Positions 1 through 11,923 of a stretch of DNA of 64,000 nt are shown here, piece by piece. Position 1 is the first letter of the stretch. The number at the start of each line of letters is the position of its first letter. The notes under the pieces were generated by a model. It ran no database searches and was not told the origin of the DNA. It worked only from the letters and a program-made list of their open reading frames with translations. A program made the translations under genes and the position numbers. The DNA is from Endothia cerciana. Lineage: Eukaryota; Ascomycota; Sordariomycetes; Diaporthales; Cryphonectriaceae. The DNA lies in NCBI GenBank assembly GCA_026119935.1, contig JALRMH010000061.1, positions 1-64,000 of the forward strand, in the 5' to 3' direction.

Positions 1-222
1 TGTCGGTTTTGGGGGTTTTCTCCGCCGGTGGGTTAACCCCCCCCCCACACCGCCCCCCCCGCCGCGCCGGTGGGCCGGGTGCTTGTAACCCACCAAAAAA
101 AACAAAAAAAAAACGCCCCCCCCCCCCCAACCCCTCGCGGTTTTCTCATGTGTACTCCCCCGCCCCCCCTCCCCCGGGCGACAAGACCTCGCATCGTTTC
201 TGAGGATATTTTCACGATGTCG
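1..222. other. Low-complexity 3' flank
   Basis: Dominated by C and A homopolymers (roughly positions 40-60 and 98-131). It lies just downstream of the stop codon of the minus-strand hydrolase gene. No gene is visible. Homopolymer lengths here may be unreliable. Confidence 0.6.
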
Positions 223-2543
223 TCAGTCGAGGGCCTGTATAGCCCTCATGGACAGGTCGTCCTGCACCCACCCCACGATCCTCGCCCCGACGTCGCCAAC
301 AAGCTTCTCGTAGTGCGGGCCCGCGAAGAACAGCCCGCAGTGTGCGCCGACCTCGTCCACGCCCTCCATGTATACCTGGACCCAGCAGGCATCCCGCGCG
401 CCGTTGGTCTTCTGCGGGAGCATGCAGAACTTGTGGAGCCTCCTCTTCCCGTCCGCCGGGGCCTCCGGCCCCGCCCTGTCCGCCGCGTACGGAGGCGGGG
501 AGGAGACGGACCCGCGCGTGGTCTGGGGTGACAGGGATGGGCTGCTGCTGCCTGGCAGCTGGTCGTGCAGCGCCAGGTCGGTAAGCTGCCTCTGTAGGGC
601 CTGCGTCTGCGCTGGGCTGACGACCTGTGTGCGGCTGGCGGCCTGCCCGGGCCCCTCTGGCCCGGAGCTGCCTTGCTCTTTCTGCTCCTTGGCGAGCCGC
701 TTGGCTTCTTCTTTCCGGCGCTTCTCTTCTTCCTTTTGTCGTTTCTCCGTCTCTTTCTGGGCCTTCTTCCGGCGCTTCTCGACCAGTTTCTGCCTTTCCT
801 TGAGGGCCTTCTCCCGGTCCTTGACCGCCTGGTCGTACGTCTTTTGCAGCCGTTTGTATTCCTTTTCTGCCTGTTTTCTGGCGTCCTTGTCGGTGTATCG
901 CTCCAAGTCGGGGGCCTCAGGTTGTTCGGGTGGGGCCGGTATGGCCGGCAGATCGTTGTTCGGATCGTCGGCGGCTTCTACTTCTTCGGATTGTGGACCA
1001 GATGTTGAGGCTACTCCGTCCTTGCCATCATCTTCTTGAGGCAGTTCACCGTCGGCCGTGTCTTTCACCTCACTCGAGGTGCCTGGCGTCTTCCCCTCAC
1101 TAGCGTCTCCCGTTGGCGGCGGCTGGGCCGTTGCACCCTCCTCAGGTCCGCTATCAGGCTCCGGCACAGGGTCCAAGAGTTGCATCGTCTGCGGCCTCCC
1201 CCCGTCGCTGTAGTCCTCGATGGAGATCCTGGGGGTGGATGCTCCAGAGCTGCCGGTGGCCGGTTGCTGGGATTCAAGTGGTTCTGGCCGCAGGTGCGTC
1301 TGGGCGCGTTTTGGCGTCGGTGGCTGCTTGGGTATGCCGGTCGACACGGTGTAATAGTTGACAAACCGGACCCTCGCTTGCCTCTGCCCCCCCTGACCTC
1401 CCGTGTTCAGCTCGTCAACGTCCTCGAGCCCGCGGATCCTGTTGTATCTGCTGTTGAGTGCTGAGTAGTCCGCGAGGCAGGCACCGAATTCCAGGTGGGA
1501 AAGCAGGTGTTGGTACGTGGAAGAGAAGAGCCCTTCCGAGTAGTGCTTCTTTGCGAAGTGGGCCACGTTCCTCCACCAGCCCCTGTCAACGAACTGCACG
1601 TCGTTGAAGAAGGGTGGGTTGTAGGTCGGGTCCGGCCGTGCCGAGCCCGAGGCGGCGGAGGATGTGGCCGTCAGCGGGCTTGGCGATATCATCCCCGACG
1701 AGCTTGCGCCCTCCGTCGAGAAGCTCAGCGTGCTCATCGACCCCGGTGCATTCTGGGACGCCAGGCCCTCCGTGAGGTCTTGGCCCTTCCCCGGGGGGTC
1801 CGGTGCCTTGCGGAAGAGGCTTGCTATGCCGGACTTGATGATGCCAGGGTGCAGGCCGAGCAGTGGCGCATCCAGGGAGACGGTTCCCAGAACTCGATGC
1901 TTGAACGGGTGCCCGAATGCGGGATTCGGTGCGGGCTAGAGATGGTTCAGCAGCTCATCCCGGACTGTGTGGACATAGATAGACCTCCTACCATCAGCGC
2001 CACATCAGCAGCCAGCAAGCCCCCCATCGAGTGGCCGACGAGAACGACATCAGTCTTCTCGGACTCATGAGGCTCGAGCCACCTGCTGAAGTTATCCCTG
2101 GCGACGTCGACGGCCTTGTACGTCTTGTAGCGCGGATAGATCTTGGAGTGGATGACGTGTGATCCAGACAGCGCCTCCTTCAAGTAGCCGTGGACGTGCG
2201 CCGGGAAGGATTGAAACGAGGTGTTATCACCCATGAACCCGTGGATATAGACCACGAGCAGCGTCCTCCGGTCGTCATCGGCGTGGAACGAGGGCACCAG
2301 AGAGTGTGTGCTGGACGACCGCGGGTCTGACGCGGTGTGCCAGGCGTATTGGGGGTACAGCGTGCCCGTGCCCGCGGGACCGGTAGACTGCCATGGCTGG
2401 CCGGCCGGATCCGGCGAGGCAAGCGGCGGCGACCACGGCGGGGGCGGCGACGATGGTGGACCTGGAGGAGGAGGGGGAGGACGAGGAGGTGGTGGAGGAG
2501 GAGGAGAAGGAGCGTCAGCAGCAGCCCCTTCAGGCCTGCCCAT
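223..2543 (-). CDS. DUF676-type alpha/beta serine hydrolase with coiled-coil tail
   Basis: Two exons, 2543-1992 and 1935-223, give 754 aa. The 56-nt intron starts GTAGGA and ends CTCTAG, joining ALM to PAPNPAFGHPF in phase 0. The product is a putative lipase-like esterase. An oxyanion-type HGFMG motif lies at residues 101-105 and the nucleophile elbow GHSMGG at 170-175 (Ser172). SLDAPLLGLHPG follows soon after the splice junction, as in fungal DUF676 proteins. Residues 12-40 are a polyproline tract encoded by a purine/pyrimidine repeat. Residues about 529-605 form a highly charged Lys/Glu-rich coiled coil. The C-terminus (CMLPQKTNGARD, then DPTWVQVYM-like text) is well structured. Start is the first ATG in frame. 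It is transcribed away from the next gene. Substrate and membrane location are unknown. Confidence 0.85.
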
Positions 2544-4724
2544 GACGTCACACTCGCGAATGTCTCAGGGACCCGCGCGAACAAAGGAGAAATCTCGCGG
2601 TAGGGCTGTGTGGAAGCGAGATAACGTTCCAGCTTTTGGGGGTTGGGGTTTGGGTTGGTTTGCCAAAGGTTCACCAGGCATCTACTATGCAGTACCCAAT
2701 ATGAGGATCATGTCTCCTGCCCTGCCCACTCGTGCCAGGCTGCTGAGCCCCGCAGAGCGCGGTCTGGCCGCTTTTCTGCCATTTCTGCTCTCTGCGGTGG
2801 GCCGGCCAGCCGCCATTGGCGAGCCTGCGTGCTGTTCCTGCATTAGGCGCCCCGCCCCATCTGGTCCCCACTTGTGGAGGTTGGGGATGAACGTTGTTGC
2901 TACTATGTATACTACCAGCTCCACGCGCGCTGATTACAGTCAGGTCGATCGATGCCTTTGCTGAATTGCAAACACATCCGCCATGATCAGCACGCGCGAT
3001 AGTCGACTTTAGATAGCAAGGGGGGCAGGGGACGGGAAATAAGGGGAAAGGGGGGAGGGCTACTGATTAAACATGGCCCTTGAGCGCAGCAAGATGTGTG
3101 TAGAAGACCGAGGGCGACGGCGTGATGATGGGGGGAGGCAGACGGTCTTAGGAACGAGGACATGCAGGAACAAGCCCGCAGGGGTCACGTAATGAAACAA
3201 ACGGTCACCGTGGACAGGTTGTGGGGATACCACATCGTACTACTACTACATAGTATGTACTATTGGTATGTGGAACACTCTGCCAGGGGATAACCTAACC
3301 CGCCTGTGGCATGATCCGGATTCACATTCTTCTGACGGGTCGACCGCCTCAACACCCGGTCACATGGCGAGAGAGAGCCATGATCCATGGCACTGGAGGA
3401 ATGGGGAGAATCAATCAAGCCAAAGACAATAATACCTGGGCCCTGCCGAATTCCGACGGAAGTGGTGGTCCATGCCACCTACGACGGGCTTTTTTTGGGG
3501 GGGGGGGTGGTGCCAGGGTGTGGATATTTATGTCCGCTTGAAACGACAATGAAGCCTTCATTGGAATCTGGTGTGCCACCACCCAGACCCGTTCTTCTTT
3601 GTTTGGGGGAAGGGGAGGGGAGGGGTGTGGGCTGCGGCCTGCAAGATCCCTTGAAACATCGTATACGGAGCAGATAGGAGACCGCGAGAACCGAGGAGAC
3701 CAGAGTCGGTACCGTACAGCAGACGCTACACCGCGACTGTCTTGGCGGCTTTTGGTTTTTTTCTTTCTTGGACGACAGCATTCCCGGGGCCTCGCGGTCA
3801 GCAATGCCAGAGAGATTGTCCAGAGTCCAGAGTCTAGACGACCCGCCCGTCCTGTGTGGGCGCGACCGAGATGGCGAGGCTCATGGGCCGGGCTGGACTG
3901 GGACGGCGGCGGCGGCAGCGGCTGGGCCCAGCGACAGACAGTAGGCACCTCCTCGAATGGGACCAGTAGGGGTACAGAGTTCTCTTACGTGCAGGCGGGC
4001 AGCGAGCTGCTGCAGCTGCACGATCCCAAATCCTAGCAGCCAGTAGTTTGGGCTGTCTGGGACACGACAACAGGCGACAGGGGCCAGTGGCCAGTGGTAC
4101 CATAGTAGGTGAGGGCCCGTGGCGTGCCTCAACCCGCGTCGGATACGAGACCTTTGGCCGGCCGTCCTCTTTGGCGCCGCGTCGTTCTGCAGCATGCCAC
4201 AGTAGATATCTCTACCGTGCACCCTAGGTACCACACGGCAGCAGCAGGAAGAACGTCGGTAGCCTTCCAACAACCAGGCAGCCTCCTGGCGGTAGGAGAC
4301 TGCCCATCTTACAAGATTAGCGTCATCTCAAGAGGTTGCCATCACATCTCCGTCATCGTGTGATAGTCTTCAAGGTTGTCTGGGGCCCCGGGGTGATCCT
4401 GATCACGATCAGAGGACGATCGACGGGGGCCATGGGTGATGTACCGGGCGGAGGAACCCAGCAGCCCAGGAGAGGAGATGAAGAGGAAAATAAGGCCCTG
4501 ATCAGGACCCCAAGGAGGGCCCCCAGGTGGCCCGGCCAGGTGGGTAGCCAGTGACCCGAGGGCCAGCCCAGCCAGCACGCCATTACCGTACGTGCCCATA
4601 GTGTACGTCCGTACTACCTACAACGGTACACGCGCCAGGGCTGTCAGAAAGGAAAGGACATGGGGGACAAGGATGGTCGCACCAGCGGGGCCATCCATGA
4701 ACCCTGGAGGGGTCCCCTGCGCGG

Positions 4725-4729
4725 CCAAT
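4725..4729 (+). promoter_or_regulatory. CCAAT box candidate
   Basis: GGCCAATCAGG matches the extended CCAATCA form bound by the fungal HAP/CBC complex. It lies in the divergent region about 1.3 kb from the downstream coding start, so its target is uncertain. Confidence 0.3.
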
Positions 4730-5110
4730 CAGGGCGAGATGACCAGCAGGGTGGGTGCGCGGGCGTCCACTTTGGGAAAGTAGCGAAATGAGGTGAAGAA
4801 CGTACGGCGGGGTCGATACTACGCACGACACCCTCATTTCCTGCTGGATTGCATTGGATTGCACTGCACCGCTCGCGGTACGAGGAGTAGTACGGTGCGT
4901 GTGCTGAGGAAAGGATTTGCATGCCTGCCCGGCCGCCCGCCCTCTCCCAATTCCCCCCCCCCCCCCATCCACACATACTACCCACACGGCACCCACAGCG
5001 GGCTGACGACCTGATCCACCAACCGTTCCATATGCCCCCAATTGTCCAATGTCGGCTCTGGCGACCGCCTGTACTTTGATGTCGGGTGCTTCCTATCCAT
5101 CCAATTTTAA

Positions 5111-5191
5111 CTCTACTTCGTGACCTTCTCTTCCTGTCCTGTCCCTCCTTCTTCTTCCTTTTCCCTCCCCTTCCCCCTTCACCACCTCCCC
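5111..5191 (+). promoter_or_regulatory. CT-rich core-promoter-like tract
   Basis: About 80 nt almost entirely C and T on the plus strand, followed by a more mixed leader. Pyrimidine-rich stretches just upstream of transcription starts are usual in filamentous ascomycetes. It suggests that transcription of the surface-protein gene starts near 5.2 kb, giving a leader of several hundred nucleotides. Confidence 0.35.
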
Positions 5192-6066
5192 GAGTGATCG
5201 TGAGGCACGTTTCCACACGTGGTTGACCTCACCACTTTGATCGACCATGAGGAGCGGCTGCAAGAGTTGTTGAGAAGAGGAAGAGAGACAAACAAAGAGA
5301 GAAAGAAAGAAAGAAAAAGAAAGAAAAAAGACGAGGACAAAAGACCAAGGGAGGGGAGCCGACCGCAACACACATACGCCAGGTTTTCCCGCTTTTCCGA
5401 TTTTCATCAGTGCTGCAACCGCAGGTTCGATTATAAACAGGTTCAACTTCGACAGGCGAACATCAGCCAGCAATGCGCTAGACGGGTCCGCGGCCCTGAC
5501 CAACAACCCTGCGAGTCCAGTCCCGACGAGACAAAGTCGACGTCGACATCGATAGCGATACCAGCCCCCTTCGTCATATACTGCCGACTCCGTCCAGTCC
5601 TTTTTCCACAAACGCCTGCACGCAACGCTCCCGTACCGCACGATCATACGCTGGCCTGGCGAGCAAATGGTCCTGCGCCTGCCAGTCGCTCCTTTCGTCC
5701 ACCCCACAGGCTTTCGATAAGCGTCTCAGGCTTGCCCTGCCGCCGCGCTGTCAGGCTTCACAGTCGCTCGTTTATATTGTCGCCGTGCGCTGCGCCTTGC
5801 ATCGGTAGCGTCGACCCATCGCCTACCCCATCCCACCCCTAGCCCGGCCCCGCGACGCCGTTCGTTCGCCTGCGGATACGGGAAGCCCATGCTGATCGAC
5901 CTGGGCCCCCCAGCAGCCTAAACCCGATCCCTACACGCTCGTTTCTTTATTCTGATTATTATTATTCTACTTTGGGAAGGGGGGGCATCAAGGTCCAATC
6001 ACCACCCGGCCGCACAGACTACGCCCATATCGATAGAGGCACCGTGGCTTCTTCCCGCCCAGCGCG

Positions 6067-7886
6067 ATGACTAACCTATTTTACGGGTCTTCACTCTTTC
6101 AGGCCCGTAAGACCGACCACGTCCACCGTCATTCCCACCTACACAACCGCAAGTCTCACAGCGACATCCACGCTCATTCACATGAGGACTTCCACAACCG
6201 CAGGGGCGACACCGCAGTCCTGGATTCCCGGGATACCACCGTCACCGAGGTCGTCCAGACCGTCGACGTCGTCCAGGTTATCAACGGAGCCGGTGCGACC
6301 CTCTCGGCCCAGACCTTGACGGGGGACTCACAGACTCAGCTGGTAGATGCCGAGACGGGCGCGACAGTTTCGACCCTCGACGTGGCCAACAAGGCGGCTG
6401 CCACCACGACTTCCGATGCCGATGCTGCGACGGCCTTGTCCTCTGAGATCGCGGCCTCGACTTCAGACCCGGCGGCGGCGTCCTCCGACGCCAGCGTGCC
6501 CTCATCAGCAGCCGGAGAACCCTCTGCGACGGTCACATCGACACCAGCAGCACTCTCCTTGACTCACATATCGGGTTCATCCTTCTCTACCCTCAGCTCC
6601 ACTTCGAACTCGACCACCTGTGTGTTGCCCCCCCCCCCCCCCCCGTGGACCAGACGTCGGCTGGGCACATTGACGCTGACCTCTTTCTAGCGTCACCCAC
6701 CTCATTCGCTTCCTCCTCTCCCATTTCGTCAACACTATCAATACCACCCTCCTCGCAAAACACGTCCTCGACTTCCACCGTCTCCGACTCCCTGTCATCT
6801 CCATCATTATCGTCACCCTTTCTTTCGACAACCTTTGCTAGTTCGACCACCGGTGCGACGCTTATTTCCACCTCTGGTGCATTTTCGAGTTACTCTTCAA
6901 CATGGGATAGTCTCTCGGACCCGTCAGCAACGGGATGGTCTTCGGCATCCGAATCAGCTTCCGCCACGTACAGTCCAGGGGTGGGTGACGGGTCGGGCGC
7001 GTCCACCGCGTCCGCAGGTACCTCCTCTTCAAGCTCGACCTCGGCGTCCTCCGGATCCTCCAGCGGCGGCGTGCCTGTCCAAACCAGCGAGGTCGTTGGA
7101 GGGATTTTCGGCGGCATAGCCGGGATCGCTCTACTCGTTGGGCTGGCCTTCATGATTTTGCGCATGAGGAAATCCGGCTGGTGTCACCTCAAGCTGGCAG
7201 GTGGTGAGGACGAAGGACCGGCGGCGCCGTCGAGGGCTATAGGTCCCGCTCCAACACCCGGAGCCGATGGTGGCAGCAGCGCATACGGCACTATGCAGCG
7301 AACAGGCTCGCAGTCGGTTGGTGCGTCACTTGCGGCCCTCGCGGGCAAGCGTACTTCTCGAGAGCGAGCCGGCTCTGGTCCCGAAATGGCCGAGCGGGGC
7401 TTTGTCCGGGTATCTGGAAGGAAGCTGCCTCCTGTGCTTCAGTACGGTGGTGACGGGTACACGGATCCCCGCAATGACCGGAACAGCCAAGGCAGCGATG
7501 TGTCGGCCTCGGTGTACCGTGACTCGATGGCCGTCTTCGATCAGCCAAACCATACCCCGCTGGCTCTTGGCTCTCCGATGCGACCGGAATCTGGTATCAT
7601 GACCATGCACCCAGGCCCGAGGAGAACCCCTGTCACCGGTCAAACGCCGAACAGTATCGACCCGCCAACCCTCCCGCGCAGTTCAACCTTCCCCACCACG
7701 GAGGCACTCGGCCGGACACTTGACGGCGAGGGCTCCTCCCGGGACGTCATCGGCAGGACGCTGGCTCCTCAAGACTACTCACGGGACGCCATTGGCAGGA
7801 CGCTGGCCCCTCAAGACTACTCCCGCGACGGCGCAGCGTCGCGCGACTCCCGGGGCTCCGGCAGGTTCACGGAACACGTTTCCTGA
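6067..7886 (+). CDS. Ser/Thr-rich single-pass surface protein, frame broken in poly-C
   Basis: A mucin-like, probably plasma-membrane protein of the wall-sensor style (Mid2/Wsc-like architecture). It has a His-rich N-terminus (HVHRHSHLH), a long Ser/Thr/Ala-rich ectodomain, one membrane segment (GGIFGGIAGIALLVGLAFMI, about nt 7100-7160) and an approximately 240-residue cytoplasmic tail that contains three 14-residue repeats. The first frame is open from 6067 to 6690 and the second from 6645 to 7886. They can be joined only by an indel inside the 17-C run at 6628-6644, because an intron there would be only about 32 nt. The second frame has no ATG near its start. The 5' end is uncertain: GACTAAC followed by CTCTTTCAG (6069-6102) looks like an intron 3' end, so translation may begin in an upstream exon with the mature frame entering at 6103. 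Confidence 0.7.
6628..6644 (+). repeat. 17-C homopolymer at frame break
   Basis: Seventeen consecutive C within the coding region of the surface-protein gene. The frame of the Ser/Thr-rich protein changes exactly across it. It could be a sequencing-length error or a true slippage site. Confidence 0.9.
7704..7829 (+). repeat. Three 42-nt tandem repeats in coding sequence
   Basis: Three direct repeats each encode 14 residues of the form (A/V)(I/L)GRTLxxxxxSRD in the cytoplasmic tail. The last two copies are nearly identical (IGRTLAPQDYSRD). Copy number may vary between strains. Confidence 0.8.
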
Positions 7887-10800
7887 TGCGCTCGTGCTTC
7901 AGCGTTCATTCCCATCAGACGACGACTCGCACCTAGTCGCCATTCCTTTGCGTCCTTTACATGACCAGAACATATTACTTCACCATATTCTATAATGTTT
8001 TGAAACCTAGTCTTTTCTGTTTTTTTTTTTTTTTTATCTTCTGCTTTTTTCGTCGATCCGGGCGAGGGAGGGGGCAGCTGATGTGTGTCCGAGAGCGCTC
8101 TCTCTGGCGCTGGCGTTCAATGCTTTGCTATTTTGGATACCACTTCTAGGGGGCACTTACGACGATCGGACACTGTATGGAGAAAGGAAAAAGGAGGAGC
8201 GAAATTGGAGGCCAGGATTTTTATCAACCTGGTCTGTGCCTCGTCCTAGTCATCCATTGAGAAATCAAAACGATGATGGGCCCTGCAAGAGCCAGAGAGA
8301 CAGTTTCACGAACGGTGAATCTGTGTACATAATATTCACATAGTTGTGGCAAATAGGACTCCCTGATGAGCAGGCTGGCAAGGGACGGCTGCCCTTGCCA
8401 CTGCTGCACGGAGCTTTGGCAACTTACAACTGCGACTGGCCTCCCGCTTGTGATCGTATCTCGCTCGTGGCATATCAGGGTTGCTTGCTCCTCCCCTTCC
8501 GGACGCGCCCTCGGCAGCTGTTCGGGAGTTCGGGGACTGTTCAGGGGTTCCACTAATACGAGAAATGAGAGAAGGCCCGCTCCACAGGTCGCTGTCGTGA
8601 TAGGAACGGGCTACAACCTATAATTATCCGCTCAGGGCGGCTGCTGCTGCAAGTATATGTGCCTGTGCTAATGAGGTAGCACGAGGTGTCGTACAGCCTG
8701 GCCCTCCTTTCATCTCGCCATCCGCTCACTCTTATGTCCAGCCTCCATGATGTCGTCTGGACGGGCATTCCTCGCCCTGCCCCGTGCTCTGCGACCCCCG
8801 GTTAGCTTTCGCAATGACGAGGAGTTCATGACGTTGGATAATAGGACCCTGCCTGGAGAATACCCGGACGCTGTCCTACTTTGGTACCCTAGGTGTGTCC
8901 ATTCCTGAGCATACGCTGACCCCCCTCCGACAACCCTCGGCCAGCAGCGGTCACGTTGGAGATGAGTAGTGGTACCTGTATCCCCCCCCCTCAGCCGGCC
9001 TTGGCGAGCCACCCTGTGGCCTAGGCTGCCGGGCGAGGGCTTAAGCACTGACCTTGCTATGGCTGGTGGAGTAATTGGCTCCCAACGCTGGCATCAGCAT
9101 CACCACCACAGCGGATCCAACCCGATCCAGATATTCCCTAATTTTTTTTTTTTGGCGCCAATACTCTGGTGGTGCTCGTGGTGGCGGCCAGCGTGGCGGG
9201 CCCGGGCCCTGGTTGGGAACCGCCCTTTGGGGGGCGTGAGCGGGAGCCGCTGTCGTCTGCCATACGTGCCCTCGCCCCAGGTGCCTAGGTGCTACGTGGG
9301 GGCATGCAAGCCCACGAGGGCCATCGCGGATGGTAGTGGTTCCCAAAGCCCGAACCGTGGGGCGTCGTCTCACTGTGGACGTCCTCTTCGGCTGCACAAT
9401 CTTACTTGCGCATTGTGTGGGAAGCGCGTGTAGCAAGCAACGACCAAAGTCGTGCACGATCAGGTACACCAGCCAAGATCTTGACCCTATGCCCCCATAT
9501 TAAGCCTGGGAGGGCTGCGATACTGTCAGATTCTTCGGAGCTCTCCCAGGTGGGCGCGCCCACCGGGGCGGGGGCATCTGGTCAGTCCGATTGCCTGCTT
9601 AGATATGGACGGATTCATAACGACAAGAGACACCCCAGGCCTCTCGAGGGCCAGTCGGTAGGCCGGCGTCTGGTTCTTGACAAGACGCGGGGTCGACTGA
9701 ATGATACTCATCACTCGTAAGTCGCAAAGAGTCGGGCCAGAATGAGCCCTCAGTGTCCCTATAAGGTGACGAAGTATGGGAGGACCGTCTCTTTCCGCAG
9801 CTCCCGTTCGGGAAGTCTTATGATAGTTCATCCCAAGTTAGGCATTCCGGTAGAGGATGCTTAAATGGGTCGGTACCATCCCGAAGGCTCGCTGGGCCTG
9901 TCGAAGGAGGTGGAGCAGGTACTGCTGTGGTCTTCAGGCCAGATGTAGGCGACGCCACAGAGGTGACAATGACCTGCCTCCTCGCAGCAGCTGAGACGCA
10001 ACACTTGGCGAGAAGGGGACTTTCTTAGACATCGCTTGCCGAATACGGGGGGCACTTGCCTCCCGCGATGCTGCTGATGCAGTCAAGCGCGCCTGTGGCT
10101 CTCGAGTCCCTCGGCAAGAATCTAGGGCCCTTCGCAAGCCAAGAGCCCACCCAGAGTCCGGTCCTCCCACAACAGCACCGGCGACACTGGGGGATTGAGG
10201 CTGAGCAGCTATACCCCAGCCAATGAGGGCGTGCGCAATGGGCGCGGACGTCGAGTTGAGGCTCTTGAGACAGACGTGAAACGGTTCAGGGACGGCCGCC
10301 GAGGCGGGCGTCGACTCGCTCAACGGCCGCTTGGACATTGGGTGAGAGGATTGGGTTAAATGACAAATAATTCCGGGTGGATCGATTCATGGTTTGCGCT
10401 ATCCTATAATTTACGTGCGTCGTGAGGTCAAGCTTTGAGGTCGCGCGGAACGGGTCGTGGATGAGCTGTTTCTGTGATGAGGATTGGGTGGTGATGGCTG
10501 GGGTCGAAACAAGATGCCGCCCGTGTCTTGCGGTTTGGGGGCAAAAAAAACCTGTTTCTTCTCGCGGATACGAGAGATGTGCTGCTGAAAATATCTTGGT
10601 CATCGCGGTGATGGCGTGCAGTCGACGGCAGGTCGACGGACTAGAGTGAATGGTGGCCTGCGAAGTGCATCGTGATGGAGGCTGAATTGCAGAGGACACC
10701 ACGGTATCGGTTCTCGGGGCTTGTTTTGCATGTGTCAAAGCTTCTCGGTACAGACACACGGACCGACGTCGCGGTGCTGGGTACGGGGGACGGGGAGCGT

Positions 10801-11860
10801 CTTGGGGGAGGACCTAGACGTTTAGACCCCTGGTCCCACATGCTCCAGGCATGACGGCCCCGGATTGTTTTGACGGGATGGTGCGGTCGGCGGTGGAGGG
10901 AACCTGTCTTGCAAGCCGGAGACGGAGGCCTGCTCCCCTTCCCATCATACGACATCTGTCGCGGCGTGGCGGCTAGCTCTCACGATGCACTGCACTGCCT
11001 TCCAGCTAGGCCTGGAGCCACGGCACACATACAAGGTCTGATGCACTGCAACCTCGATTTCGACAACTTTGGTAACAGGAACAGGGCCCCGCACTCCGCT
11101 ATTGAGCAATAGTAGCATAGCGGACAGTCAACCGCCCATGCCCTAGTGTGGGTAAACACAAGCGCCTCGGAGCGGAGCGTTGGGAAGATGGACTTCGACT
11201 TTCTAGCCGCGCCGATCTCATTCGCCGTGGCTTCAGCCCCGGATGGTTGAGTCAAGAACTCCGAGGCCGAATTCCAGATTGCGTCCAGGATGCGATCAAA
11301 CTCGCCTCATAGTAACTCAATTCGTCATCGATCCAGACCCTTACGGCCGGCATGGAGAGCTATAGTCCTCCGTCGTCGTCGCAGACCTGCAGGTGGCGGC
11401 GACAGGGGGTTCGGGGGGTTGTCCACCTCGATGAGGTTGCCGGGAGCTGCTAGGAACCGATCCCGACCTTACCAGGATGTGTCGCCGGCTGCGATCCTTC
11501 CTGTGAATAGATTCCTTCACCGGGCAGGGAGGCTAGGAATTGTAGCCCTTCGATATGGTTTCGGAGAGTGTGCCTCGCATGCCCTTCGAGTGCTCACGGG
11601 ACGAGTGCATCCAAGGACGGCCATTCATCTGTGGCCAAGGCAGCAGCCACAGACCGATGGACCATGGCATACTAGTCGAACGTCGGCATCTTTTTTCAAC
11701 CAGATCTGCTCCGGGAGCTGGCCCGGAACGCCCTATGCGGCCACTCTTGCATTGTTCCGACTACCACAGTAGGTGTTTCGACGGGCAGTGGGTTCTCCGC
11801 TGTACCAGGCGCAGCATGATCCGCAAGGGCCTTCTCATGATGGCGCCGGGGGTTGGTGGG

Positions 11861-11923
11861 TCTGACGCTCTGACGCTCTGACGCTCTGACGCTCTGACGC
11901 TCTGACGCTCTGACGCTCTGACG
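11861..11923. repeat. TCTGACGC tandem repeat
   Basis: Nearly eight perfect copies of the 8-mer TCTGACGC with no spacers. It is a minisatellite in non-coding DNA. Confidence 0.9.

Larger units (their letters stand above)
2544..6066. other. 3.5-kb divergent intergenic region
   Basis: Lies between the minus-strand hydrolase and the plus-strand surface-protein gene. It contains a CCAAT box, a long pyrimidine tract near 5.11-5.19 kb and a GA-rich stretch at 5270-5330, and probably includes a long 5' leader of the surface-protein gene. An open frame from 5219 to 5842 begins with GTG and has no usable ATG, so I read it as leader or intron, not a gene. A poly-C run lies at 4953-4966. No other gene is visible. 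Confidence 0.55.

Noticed and set aside
2308..2964. 218-codon plus-strand open frame
   Set aside because: It is antisense to the polyproline-coding start of the hydrolase and consists largely of Gly/Arg repeats; a shadow frame.
5219..5842. 207-codon plus-strand open frame
   Set aside because: It begins with GTG, lacks a suitable ATG, is Lys/Arg then Pro/Arg-rich low complexity, and fits the leader of the downstream gene.
6645..7886. Independent gene starting at 6645
   Set aside because: The first codon is GTG and the protein continues the Ser/Thr-rich domain encoded just upstream, so it is the 3' part of one broken gene.
9934..10338. 134-codon minus-strand frame with ATG
   Set aside because: No domain and Ala/Ser/Arg-rich composition expected of chance frames in GC-rich DNA; no splice-supported extension seen.
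11861..11923. CRISPR-like array
   Set aside because: Contiguous 8-mers without spacers in a eukaryotic nuclear sequence; a minisatellite.
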